Assembly (NCBI GenBank): GCA_963978545.1
Contig: OZ021723.1
Location: forward strand, 9,762,593-9,826,592
Source: Linyphia triangularis
Lineage: Eukaryota > Arthropoda > Arachnida > Araneae > Linyphiidae
Length of the DNA: 64,000 nt
Reading direction: 5' to 3'
A model generated the notes under the pieces. That model saw only the letters and a program-made list of their open reading frames with translations. It was not told the origin of the DNA and did not search any database. Position numbers and translations under genes: made by a program. This document shows positions 10,563-20,697 of this stretch, one piece after another (positions within the stretch are counted from its first letter, which is position 1; each line of letters opens with the position of its first letter).

Positions 10563-11287
10563 GGGGGTCCAGTACCAAAATTTCTTTAAAAATCCCAAAA
10601 TTTTTTTCTGATTTTAAAATATAGTTCATACATTCCTGAAGAGAATGATGTTTTTATCTTATTCCTCCGGTGATTAGAACGCCGCAAAATTACCTGTGAT
10701 TTAAACATCACTAATGGGCGTAACACCTTGAACCGTCTGCTTAAAGTGCGGTTTTCGAGCACTAGTGTTTTTCACAGATGATGCATATTCAAATCGATAT
10801 ATCTCCAGAACCATTAACAATTGGCTATTCAAATTTTTGGAGCATTTAATTTATACAGTTTTAAATATTTTGTCTTCACAGAATTTTATTTTTTTAATTC
10901 TGTTTTAAAATATAACACTTAGCGTAAAAGATAACATAAAAAAAAGCAAAAATTTCAATATTTTAACTTTGAGAATTTTTTAATTTTTTTTTTAATTCAC
11001 CTATCAAAATTCTGTGAAGACAAAATTTTCTTTATATAATTATGTATTACAGAAAGCTTTCACTTTGAAATTTTTTTTATTTTTTCTCGACTTATATCAA
11101 AATACGCAAACATCAATTATTATGGATTTTTCTTGGTTTTTAAATTTTTTTTAAATAACTAAACACAATATTTAAAAAAACATTTTCTCAAAGATATATA
11201 AATAGTATCCCATACATAAAATAAATTTTTGACATAAAAATGTACATAAATAAAGTTGTTTTTATTTTCGGTACCGGACCCCCTTAA
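10559..11287 (+). mobile_element. TTAA-bounded non-autonomous DNA element, copy 3
   Basis: Begins TTAAGGGGGTCCAGTACC and ends GGTACCGGACCCCCTTAA. Same interior as the copies at 682 and 6809. Its left TTAA is also the right TTAA of the preceding related element. Confidence 0.8.
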
Positions 11288-11394
11288 CCAGGTCAAATCG
11301 ACATTTATTACCCACTGACACACGGGACTTGAACGTGCCTCGGCGTCAGTGTTCATAAATGTATAGTTTATCTGGTTAAAAAAATAATTTTTAC

Positions 11395-11637
11395 TATACT
11401 AAACTCCAACTTAACTTGACATCACTAGACGATAGATCTTCACCGTGCTCATAGGCAGTTAATCCATTTTGGCGGAGTGAAGACATAATTCTCGCCAAAC
11501 CTTATAGCCTTTTGTTCTCTACAGGGTTGTGGTTTGGCGAACATTATGCTTTCACGTCGCCAAAATGGATTAAATATATATGAGCACTGTGACGATCTAC
11601 CGTCTAGTGATGTCAAGTTAAGTTGAAGTTTAGTATA
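11395..11637. mobile_element. Short inverted-repeat element (TATACTAAACT), copy 1
   Basis: 243 bp with nearly the whole length in inverted arms: TATACTAAACTCCAACTTAA at the left, TTAAGTTGAAGTTTAGTATA at the right. TA at both outer ends fits a Tc1/mariner-type target, by inference. A 245-bp copy is at 12811-13055. Confidence 0.85.
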
Positions 11638-11771
11638 ATAACTTTACTACCGACTTTTATTATATGAAAAAAAAAAACTAGATTCGTCATAATTTTATAG
11701 TTCTATTTTTTTTACGAGTTAAAAAAGTTGCTAAACTGTGTACCGTGCGTATCCCAGAGAAATGTTCATAT

Positions 11772-12480
11772 TGTTACGTGGATGAGTTCGAAAGATTTGA
11801 AGCCAAAGCAGATCAAAACTTGCAGAAATTTATTACGATATAACTCCAGAACTTCTCATTCTAGTAGACTCAATACAGCTCTTTACACAACAATAGAGCA
11901 CAAGACAGCAGTTAAAAACTTGATAACACAAATGCTAAAATCGCCGCAAAAGACAATGCATTACAGTTCACTTTCGGAACTCCCTGAATGGTCGTTGAGA
12001 GACAGATAACTCAGTATCCCCAGTCAGTCAGTAACTCAACTAACTCCACTCACGGTATAGTATGTCAATACTTCGTGAATCTTCTAGAGATAAAAATTTG
12101 GAAGACTTTCCATTTCGTAGTCGAAAAGTCCTATACATGTACATGGGGACCGAAAATGTCGCCAAATGGTCGCCAAGTTTGGCTACATTTGGGGATTTCT
12201 CGCCAAATTTGGCGACAAAAATTTGTCACCAAAACCGTCGCCGCTTTATCTCGCCAATTTGGCAAGATTGCCATTACCATAATGTTAAATGGCCTGCTCT
12301 TTGTAAAACTCGCTTCCCAGCATTTTCTCTGTAAAACTCGTTTTCAAGCATTAAGGGTCACATTGCAGGAAAGCAAAGTAAGACAAACTATTGCACTGCC
12401 TTATGCGAAATGTACATAAATTTACCATTTTACATAATTAATGCTACGAAATATTTACAAATATACAGAAATTCGTAACA
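11772..12480 (+). mobile_element. Solo LTR, TGTTRYG family, copy 2
   Basis: Starts TGTTACGTGGATGAG and ends AAATTCGTAACA, and matches 7869-8594 over its length with many substitutions. The flanks (ATAT left, TTAT right) differ at one base, so the target duplication is only approximate. Confidence 0.65.
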
Positions 12481-12570
12481 TTATAATGAAAGTTAATTTT
12501 ATTAATTAAAGTAGCCGAAAATTTAAAAATGAGTAATCAATTAAAAAAGCCTAAATATTAATTTTATCAT

Positions 12571-12572
<2 letters not shown>

Positions 12573-12669
<97 letters not shown>
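12573..12669. repeat. (TA)n followed by a T run
   Basis: Simple (TA)n to about 12640, then about 30 T residues. No function is inferred. Confidence 0.9.
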
Positions 12670-12810
12670 CTAAGCGCTATCTACAAAAAAAAAAACACAA
12701 AAAAAAAACTATATCTCCCTATCTGTGAGTTTCTCAAACACATTTTATGAGTAAAAATTGAAGCTAGGAATATTGTATGTTGTTGTTTCATGTCCCTCTG
12801 ATCCAAGAAC

Positions 12811-13055
12811 CCTATACTAAACTCCAACTTAACTTGACATCACTAGACGATAGATCTTCACCGTGCTCATAGGCAGTTAATCCATTTTAGCGGAGTGAAG
12901 ACATAATTCTCGCCAAACCTTAGAGCCTTTTGTTCTCTGCTGGGTTGTGGTTTGGCGAACATTATGCTTTCATGCCGCCAAAATAGATTAAATACCTATG
13001 AGCACTGTGACGATATACCGTCTAGTGATGTCAAGTTAAGTTGAAGTTTAGTATA
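12811..13055. mobile_element. Short inverted-repeat element (TATACTAAACT), copy 2
   Basis: Same ends and interior as 11395-11637, with only scattered differences by eye. It could form a long RNA hairpin if transcribed. Confidence 0.85.
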
Positions 13056-13298
13056 GATCAGGTTCATGATACCATGTCGCTTTAATTGTACCACATGTTC
13101 ATTACCCTCCCCACTCCACAGAAGCCTCGCAGAGGCGCCAATGCAGTCAATAACATGAACAGAAGGAGCAGAACAGAAACAATGGCAAAAGGAATCAGTC
13201 TTCTGAAGACAATGACAAGAGGAATATTCTTTACAAAACTATACACCAAACACTTTTACAGGGCAAACCATAGCAGATAACGTGGATTTTGTAGGAAT

Positions 13299-13585
13299 CA
13301 TAGACTTATTATTATCAATAGACTGCGCGTTCCCACTTCAATTATACAACGAGAATGAAACCAAAATGAATCACATGAGTAGGGACTTTTTGGGAGCAGG
13401 GTTGCAGATTTGGCGGGTTTCTCCTCACTCAGGCGATAAAGGATAATAAGATTATTAGATAAGGGATTAATTTTACGACGTAGCCAAATTAAAGACCACG
13501 TGACTGATGGACGAATTTTGGGATTCATTTTGGTTTCATTCTCGTTGTATGATTGAAGTGGGAACGCGCAGTAATAAGTCTATGG
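13299..13585. mobile_element. Short inverted-repeat element, single copy here
   Basis: The arms begin CATAGACTTATTA and end TAATAAGTCTATG. The inner parts GAGAATGAAACCAAAATGA and TCATTTTGGTTTCATTCTC are perfect inverses, except that the left arm carries an extra TTATCAATAGAC-like insertion. About 130 bases separate the arms. No coding frame. Confidence 0.75.
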
Positions 13586-14272
13586 TAAGAATAATAGCTG
13601 TTTTTTAAAAAAACTAACACTATATGAGACAGATGTTAACGATTTTCAATCGCTTAAAAATTTTAGCAATCTTATTTTTACGCCCATCGGCAACTTTTAA
13701 AGGGTCTGTGACTCAAAATTTTTAAATTTCCCAAATTACCTTTTATTATGGTAAAAACATAATACACATATTTTTGAATAAAATGGCATAAGAATTTTGT
13801 TTCTATTATTAATAGTACTTGAACTATTTAAGTTTTTGGTTCATGACTACTGTATCTCAAACATGCTATCTTGAAACTTTGGAACTGTTTTTCTCAGTGA
13901 TGGCTTTTCGTCTCTTTTTTGAGCTTAAATTGATATAACTTAAAAACTACTTGTTATAAATCAATTAAACTTTCCACAGTTATATTTCATATATATTTCT
14001 TTAATTTGTTTCCAGGAATTAAGTTTTTTCATTTAACTTTTTTTTAAAAAGCTTTTGAAGCTTAGTATACTAAGGATTTTATGCAGTTTTTGAGCAAAAT
14101 ATTTTTTTTTATTTTTTCTAATCAATTTATGGAAAAATCACGCAGACAATTTTATGTGAATTATAAAAAGTTATTTTATGCAAATTAATTAAGTAATTTT
14201 TTTTAAAAGTTTTTGAGATATATCAAATTTAGGAAATATCAAAATTTTGAAGTTCTTTTATTTATTTTTTTA

Positions 14273-14309
<37 letters not shown>

Positions 14310-14815
14310 GAAAAGGTCGAAATTGATATAAATATCTATTTTTTTAAAAAAAACAATGCGCCAGAACTCAAATTGGAATGAAATCAATTACCTAAATATT
14401 ATTTAAAATTTCGTGTAAAAGATTTTATTTAAAAAAAAAAAAAATTTAAAAAAAAGAAGTAAGAATTTTAAAATTGTTAAAAAAAAAATTTAATTTTCAA
14501 TTTCTTTAAAAATTAGGTAAGTAATTTCACAATTTTAATTACTGAAAAGTATTTTTATGTGTGCTCCGCAAAATCATATGTAAAAATTTTGTTTAAAAAA
14601 AAAATTGAAAAATAAAAAAGAAATAGGTATTTTAAAATTATTAAAAAAAAAAAAAAAATTATACATTTTTCAATTTTTAAAAAATTCGGTAAGTATTTTA
14701 TAATTTTAAATACTAAAACGTGTTTTTGTATGTGCTCAGCAAGAGGAAAAAAATTTGGGATTGCATAACTGGAAAAATAAAAAGTAACAAAATGTCAAAG
14801 TTATGAACTCCTTAA
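13586..14815. other. AT-rich stretch with poly-T and poly-A tracts
   Basis: Long A and T homopolymers (for example near 14276-14304) dominate. No gene, repeat copy or element end was found. Confidence 0.5.
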
Positions 14816-14854
14816 TGTTCATACATCTCTTCGAGGACGAACAAATCACGCTAT

Positions 14855-15185
14855 ACAATTTCATTCTTCAAATCCTTCAAAAACATCTTGTTTCCGTTTC
14901 CCCCCATTAACTTCACAACATTCTTTTCAGTGACACAGGGGGCGGTAATCATTAGTGCTTCCCTTGACATCAAACCTCATTGATACAATGACATTGACGT
15001 CCTCCAATGATGTAAATAAAAAAATTAACCTCTTCTCTTACACTGGAAGGACAACAGGCCACGATTTCAAAAGACTTGAGATCGCTGAGGTTGGTCAGGC
15101 ACTTAACATGAATTGGAAGGGAAAAGAAATAGTTTGACATTTTCCTTTTAAGAAGTGCAAGCAAGTGAAAGAGTCCTCTTGAGTT
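14855..15185 (-). pseudogene. Degenerate protein-coding fragment, unidentified
   Basis: Minus-strand codons from about 15185 to 14970 give a non-repetitive, protein-like sequence including SLPIHVKCLTNLSDLKSFEI and FFIYIIGGRQCHCINEV. The frame then closes, but an adjacent frame continues with plausible sequence (VKGSTNDYRPLCH) before further stops. Base composition is less AT-biased than the surroundings. This suggests a decayed exon or an element relic. I do not recognise the family and see no splice signals that I trust. Confidence 0.3.
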
Positions 15186-15494
15186 AAGGTTAAAAGTCAG
15201 TAATTAAAAATTTCCTTTTAATTTATGTCGGAATTAGATTTGAGTGGTTCAATAGTTTGTGGGTTTTTCTGTCTTATTATATTCAAATTAGTCATTGAGT
15301 AAAAATAAACGAGTTTATTTATAGACCTGCTGATGAGCGTTTTCTGTAAAAATAAAATCGTTGTTTCCTTGCGGGAATTTCGGTATCATGGTATTGTATG
15401 TGTCCGTGTGATTGACTGGCACGTGTTTATGTACAAGATCAGTTTAAAATCACGCACTTCAAAGTTTACCGGCCCGTAAAAATACCAGTTAAAT

Positions 15495-15537
15495 CCATCG
15501 ATATAGATAAACAATCGTTGTTTATCTATATCGATGG
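15495..15537. repeat. Perfect 19-bp inverted repeat with 5-base loop
   Basis: CCATCGATATAGATAAACA and its exact inverse are separated by ATCGT. It lies immediately left of a headless SINE copy. Role unknown. Confidence 0.95.
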
Positions 15538-15767
15538 TAAAAGCTGGTGCACATATCATATCTGTCGTGACCTCAATGTCCTCTCGTTGGTGTGATGGAG
15601 TTGGAGAGAGGGTTTTCACTAATAGATTTCGATCACGTATTCTTCCAGATGCTCAAAATTACGAGACGTATATGGCTGCGTCAAGCACTGAGCACTTTAT
15701 AAGTAGCAGAAATAGACAGTCGGTAGTTCCAAAAAAACAAAAAAAAACAAATTATCACAGAGATTAG
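15538..15767 (+). mobile_element. SINE family 2, headless copy
   Basis: Matches the body and tail of the SINE at 15948-16247 (minus) and 48902-49190 (plus), from ATCTGTCGTGACCTCAATGT to an A-rich tail near 15767. The tRNA-like head is missing. The 43-bp palindrome abuts its left end. Confidence 0.75.
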
Positions 15768-15947
15768 CTGAAACGTCGGCTTTTATATTTAGCAGACAAA
15801 CTTAAGTGTTTCAATCAATGATAGAAATGACTTCTTTCGCAAATACAAAAGCACGTTTTGTTTTTCGTGGTAGGTTGTTTACGATTTACTAGCGCAAGAC
15901 CTACTTTAGGGCCGTACTGAGCTGACCAGATCTTGTGATACTTGATG

Positions 15948-16247
15948 TTTTCTTTTTGTTTTGTTTTTTGGAACTACCGACTGTCTATTTCTGCCACTTA
16001 AAAAGGGCTTAACACCGCCATACACGTCTCGTAATTTTGAGCACCTAGAAGAATCCGATACAGAAATCTTCTAGTGTAAACCCCTCTCTCCGACCCCACC
16101 ACACCAACGAGAGGGCATTGAGGCCACGACAGATTTAATGTGCACCAGCCCCCATTAGGTACACAGCTATATTTGGCTGACGGAGGCCCGAACCCACAAC
16201 CCTCGGGTTATGAGCTCGATACTCTACCGCTGGACTATCGTAGCCCG
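15948..16247 (-). mobile_element. SINE family 2 with tRNA-Met-like head
   Basis: Flanked by a 9-bp target duplication TACTTGATG (15939-15947 and 16248-16256). On the minus strand the head reads GGGCTACGATAGTCCAGCGG, then GCTCATAAC (a CAT anticodon, methionine-like), then the B-box-like GGGTTCGGGCC. The tail is A-rich with AAAACAAAAC units. It was mobilised in trans by a LINE, by inference. Confidence 0.85.
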
Positions 16248-16256
16248 TACTTGATG

Positions 16257-16686
16257 ATAAATATAGCAGAGGTGTTGTTTGTTTTCAGCTCAGCAATCGT
16301 GTATGGGCTATTCAGCAAAGGCAGAAACTACGTTTCAACTATTCTCATATTTTCATTGTGCGAAATACAGGGCTCTTTTCTTGACAATTTCTGATCCAGT
16401 TGTCCTGAAACGGAGAACTAATCATGTCACCATTGAATAGTGAAAAAATTCGAAACTCTTCAATGACGTGACAATATGATTTTAAAGGAAAATAACACTC
16501 CAACGTGAATAGTGGCTGTTTCTGTCAAAACACCATATCGCCACCTTGAACACACGAGAAATCTGTGAACATGATTGGAATACTTTCCAAGCAATAATAC
16601 CCTGCCAATCTATCAGAAGGAAATCAAAACTCAATGCTTTTTCACTGAACTAGAGCCCCCTGCTCGCCAACCCCCGGGATTGCTAC
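16257..16686. other. Unassigned intergenic sequence
   Basis: Mixed-composition sequence with no frame longer than a few dozen codons and no element boundary before 16687. Confidence 0.4.
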
Positions 16687-17354
16687 TAGACTGAGAGGCG
16701 ACTGCAATTTTTGGACCCCATCGAACATCATTCTGAATTTTTTATAGAAATTAGAGAAAAGTGAGTAGATTACGAATCCACTGGTCTGCCGTGGCAAAAA
16801 TGGCCGAAACTGGTCAAAAATCGACTTTTAATAAGTTGAACTAAATCCAATTGCCAAATGAGCCATAACTTGCCAAATAATAAGCATTTTTTTTTTTATT
16901 TGGTAACCCTCACTCTTTAATTATCAATTAAGAAGGTTGCAGACGATTCAGATATCCGGCGACTGTCTACTTGCATCTATTAAAAGGGAGCCAAGTTGGC
17001 AATAAACATTACGTCATTGATGACGTAACTGATGTCGCCAATTTGGCTTACTTTTAAAAGATTTAAGTTTTCCGAGCCAAATAAGATCAGAAATCGTTTG
17101 CGCTTTTTCTCATTGAAAATCAAAATGAAGTAGGTTGCCAGACGAATGAGTTTGTTCTATTTTTGGCAAGTTATGATATATTTGGCAATCGGATTTTAGT
17201 TCAACTCATTCCAAGTCGATTATTGCTCAGTTTCGGCCATTTTTGCCACTGCAGACCAGTGGATTCGTAATCTACTCACTTTTCTCTAATTTCTATAAAA
17301 AAAATTCAGAATGATGTTCGATGGGACCAAAAATTGCAGTCGCCTCTCGGACTA
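16687..17354 (+). mobile_element. Long-TIR element, family P, copy A
   Basis: The left end TAGACTGAGAGGCGACTGCA and the right end TGCAGTCGCCTCTCGGACTA start inverted arms of about 200-300 bases that make up most of the element. No coding frame. Other copies or parts lie at 25954, 30065, 30716, 35404, 37454, 38767, 40843 and 52284. TA at the outer edges suggests a TA target, by inference. Confidence 0.85.
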
Positions 17355-18508
17355 TACGCAATTCCTCTTGGTTCGCTCAAGCTCGCTTCAAAGTGAGGCA
17401 TTTAAAATATGCCCTAGCAAAAAGCTATTTCAGTTGCACAATCAAGAAAATTTTTAAAGAGTGATATTGCGCCATGAAACTGAAAAAAATTGGATTATTT
17501 ATGATGAGCTACAATACTTGTGACACCATTATTCTACTGTTTATGTGAGAAGCGTTAAGAAGGAATAGTGTGGCGACGTAGTAAAACATTTTTGGAAAGC
17601 AATAAAAATTAACAGTTTCATACACATATCTAAAAAATATGAGGTGTTTCAATGAACAATTTAAATTTTCGGATTGGTTTCGTATGAAGTGCCAAAATAA
17701 CATCGAAATTTCTTAACGCAGCAAAATAAGTAATTATATGTTTGCACATTCTTTTTTTTTTGGAACTGAAGCAGTATAGGACCCCATTGGCGACTTTGAC
17801 CGGTTTGAACTGATCGGATGAGCATTTTTTTACACTTCTGGCAACCCCTCCTTCCTACACGATGTCGCGTGGGTTTCAATCGTGCAACCCTTGCAGTTTT
17901 GGCGGTAATAATTTGTTTCGGCCCAACAATTTAGTGTTTGAACAGGTACGGTAAACAACCAAAACTTCGTTGGCGACTTTTGCTTGGCACTTTCTTGTAG
18001 TCGCCAAACAAAAAGTCGCCAATGAGGTCCTATACTGCTTCTATACCCTTTATTGAGATACTTGAAAAATAATACAGTAAAAGGCCAATTATCCGGCATT
18101 CAATCAACCGGAAAGCTCAAACAACAGTAATTTTTTGAAAATCAAGCTTGGCGAGGATAATTTTAATTTCATTTGAGATTTCGAAGTTGAGGGGTGTTTT
18201 TATTTTTTATTTTGATAATTTTTAAGTAATGTAATTGCGTAATAGCTGAATTTGTACTGATTAGAAATAAATATAGGCTCAAATTTATTACTCGAGGCCA
18301 CTTGTTGACTTTTTGAAAAATTTTGATTTGGTGCCGAATGTGGCAACCCCTCGACTTGGTTTTCCAGGAACCCTAGTGACCGTTTGGATTTGACAACACG
18401 CCGTTTTAACGTCCTTTTGGATTTAGCAACACACCCTTTCATTTTGGCGATTTTTTTAAAAGTAGCCAAAAGGCATCGTACGGTAAATCATAACCTGAAT
18501 GAATGTAT
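17355..18508. other. Intergenic with one short inverted-repeat element
   Basis: Apart from the element at 17768-18041, no gene is supported. The words TCGCCAA and TTGGCGA recur here and elsewhere in the window but show no regular spacing. Confidence 0.4.
17768..18041. mobile_element. Short inverted-repeat element (GAAGCAGTATAGGACC)
   Basis: 274 bp, with GAAGCAGTATAGGACC at the left and GGTCCTATACTGCTTC at the right. The arms continue with CATTGGCGACTTT and its inverse. No coding content. Confidence 0.8.
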
Positions 18509-18980
18509 TGTTATGAATTTTTCCGCTGAGGCAATGACGGCACAGTTTTTCAGATAAAAACTAGTATTTATTCTCTTCAGAAAACTCACAAAATTTAATC
18601 ACAGATAACAGTGCAATCACTATTAATCTTCAATACAAGCTTCAACAAGAACAGCTTCGAATATAGCGATTATACAAGCTCACTCCAATAGGTCAACAAA
18701 GCGATCGCGATCAGCTTTCAACGAAAACCGAAGTCAATCTGAAAACTTCCCCGTTCTCCAGTCTTTTTATAAACAAGCGCGTGAGACATTCTCGAAATTT
18801 CCAGCCAATTCACCGGAAAGAAATTTCTCGAAACGTCTCGATTACTTCAGGTGTTGCCACCTTTTTCTAACTTGTATAATCGCTATTAATTACTAAATAA
18901 AATTGGATAAAAATAAATTACAATAGAATTTTGAAATAATACGTCACTATTTACAATATATACAGACAATTTGTGCAACA
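18509..18980 (-). repeat. 3' LTR of Ty3/gypsy element
   Basis: 472 bp, plus-strand ends TGTTATGAATTTT and TTTGTGCAACA. Nearly identical to 24074-24545. A TATAAAAA motif lies on the minus strand at 18764-18771. Confidence 0.95.
18764..18771 (-). promoter_or_regulatory. TATA-like box in LTR
   Basis: TATAAAAA on the minus strand within the LTR, with the equivalent in the 5' LTR near 24329-24336. It could position the start of element transcription. Motif only. Confidence 0.45.
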
Positions 18981-18994
18981 TTTCCCCCTTCTTA
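18981..18994 (-). other. Polypurine tract of Ty3/gypsy element
   Basis: On the minus strand AAGAAGGGGGAAA ends directly at the 3' LTR. This is the expected primer for plus-strand DNA synthesis. Confidence 0.85.
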
Positions 18995-19040
18995 AAGACT
19001 GCACGTCCAGGGCAGTGAAGTCCTTAAGAGGAAAGGCAAT

Positions 19041-20516
19041 TCAATCACTTCTACTATAATATGGGGCTAGTCTATTGTTATGTACAACTCTAGGTTTACA
19101 GGAGGGTGTCCGTTGAATCCTTACCACGACGTCGTTGATCTTCTTAAGGACCACATACGGCCCTTCCCAGTTCGTCTGGAGCTTAGGGGAGAGTCCTTTC
19201 CGTCGTTTAGGATTCCATAACCACCCCTTGTCACCTTCCTGGAATGAACGTTCCGTGGCCTTGGCATCGTAGCGGACCTTCATGCGCTCTGTCATGATGT
19301 TGATTCTTTCTCTGGCGAACCGATGTACGGCTTCCAAACGTGCCTGGAGATCATCTAGATACTGGACAGGCGAGGAAGGGGTGTCCGGTGGTCGTCCAAA
19401 GAGGAGGTCGCAGGGTAGTCTAAGGTCTCTTCCGAAAATCATTTGAGATGGTGTATATCCGGTGGTCTCGTGAGTAGCACTTCTGTAGGCCAAAAGGAAC
19501 AATGGAAGTTTCTGATCCCAATCTTGCTGGTTCTTGGAAACAAACAAGGAGAGATGATTCAGAATCGTTCTATTAAATCGTTCCACCATTCCATCGGATT
19601 GTGGGTGCAGGGGAGTTGTACGAGTCTTTTCCATGTCGAGCAAGTCACACATCCCAGTGAAGACGGCAGAGTTGAAGTTCGTCCCCTGATCGGAATGTAT
19701 CAGCAGGGGTACGCCAAATCGGGAGATCCAATTCCGTACGAGGACTTCTGCTACGGTTGTGGCTTCCTGATCCGGAATCGCGTATGCTTCTGGCCACTTG
19801 CTAAAGTAGTCCATGACAACTAGGATGTATTTGTTGCCATTAGTTGTGTGAGGTAGGGGGCCTAAGACGTCTAAAGCAATTCTTTCGAATGGTGCTCCTA
19901 CGTTGTAACGTTGCAACTTTCCACGAGTTCGGGTCTTCGGTCCCTTTCGTGAATTGCATGCATCACAGGACTTGCACCACTTCTCCACGTCGGATTTTGC
20001 TTTGTCCCAGAAGAATCTCTCCCTGACTTTCTGAAGAGTTTTCGTGACACCAAAATGTCCTCCAGTAGAACTGCTGTGAAGTTCTTCCAGAACGTTGGTA
20101 ACTCTAGAACTTGGAAGGATTAATTGCCACCGGAAGCTTTTGCCATCATCGGACTCCCATCGACGGTAGAGTACTCCATTCTTCAAGTGCAAAGAGTCCC
20201 ACATAGCCCAATATCTCTTCATTGTTGGGCTATAGCATGCAATTTCCTGCCAACTGGGTTTTCCGGTAGCCGCTTCCAGGAATTCAATGAGAGGTTTCAA
20301 GTCCTGATCTTCGACCTGACTTTTGCGGACATTCTGATCACTCCAAGGATCCACGTCTGAAGTAGTTGACTTGGAAGTTATTTTCCGAACGGCCGATGTG
20401 TTAACCCCAAACTTAGACTCGGCATTGGAACAAAATCGACAGTTCTCCGGACATGGTCTTCTAGAAAGAGCGTCTGCATTCCCATGGAACGTTCCTTTTC
20501 TGTGATGGATATCCAT
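19041..20516 (-). CDS. Pol, integrase part
   Basis: Integrase inserts the reverse-transcribed element DNA into the host chromosome. The 491-codon frame starts in the end of the RNase H domain. It then shows the zinc-binding HHCC module (H147, H154, C184, C187; segments GGHFG and CKSCDAC) and a catalytic core with D216 (ALDVLGP), D276 (HSDQGTNF) and E312 (DGMVERFNR), giving the D-35-E spacing. A C-terminal GPY/F-like region (NWEGPYVV) follows. There is no chromodomain. It is the continuation of pol, not a separate gene: the first codon shown is only the first ATG after an extra base at 20517 breaks the frame. The integrase part itself is uninterrupted and catalytic residues are intact. Confidence 0.9.
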   Translation of the reverse strand: MDIHHRKGTFHGNADALSRRPCPENCRFCSNAESKFGVNTSAVRKITSKSTTSDVDPWSDQNVRKSQVEDQDLKPLIEFLEAATGKPSWQEIACYSPTMKRYWAMWDSLHLKNGVLYRRWESDDGKSFRWQLILPSSRVTNVLEELHSSSTGGHFGVTKTLQKVRERFFWDKAKSDVEKWCKSCDACNSRKGPKTRTRGKLQRYNVGAPFERIALDVLGPLPHTTNGNKYILVVMDYFSKWPEAYAIPDQEATTVAEVLVRNWISRFGVPLLIHSDQGTNFNSAVFTGMCDLLDMEKTRTTPLHPQSDGMVERFNRTILNHLSLFVSKNQQDWDQKLPLFLLAYRSATHETTGYTPSQMIFGRDLRLPCDLLFGRPPDTPSSPVQYLDDLQARLEAVHRFARERINIMTERMKVRYDAKATERSFQEGDKGWLWNPKRRKGLSPKLQTNWEGPYVVLKKINDVVVRIQRTPSCKPRVVHNNRLAPYYSRSD

Positions 20517-20697
20517 CGTCGTATTCCTGCAGGCGCTGAATCCACCTTGCTATTTGTCCCTCTGTATTCTTGAAATTCAGCAACCAAGTCAGAGACGCAT
20601 GATCAGTTCTTAAAAGGAATTTTCGGCCGTACAAGTAATAATGAAAGTGCTCAACGGCTTTTACTATTGCCAGTAACTCCTTTCTTGTGACGCATTA
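20517..20697 (-). pseudogene. Pol, broken RNase H segment
   Basis: This stretch links the two open parts of pol. A TAA at 20695-20697 replaces the codon expected between SERN and CVTRKELLAI. Downstream the sequence reads as normal RNase H (HFHYYLYGRKFLLRTDH, then TWLLNFKNTEGQIARWIQR). One extra base at about 20517 then throws the frame. Everything else is collinear with functional relatives, so these look like two late lesions in an otherwise conserved gene. Confidence 0.85.

Noticed and set aside
11288..11360. Another tRNA-derived SINE copy beside the TTAA element
   Set aside because: Contains GGGACTTGAACG, which resembles a B box, but it is too short and lacks a body, tail or target duplication.
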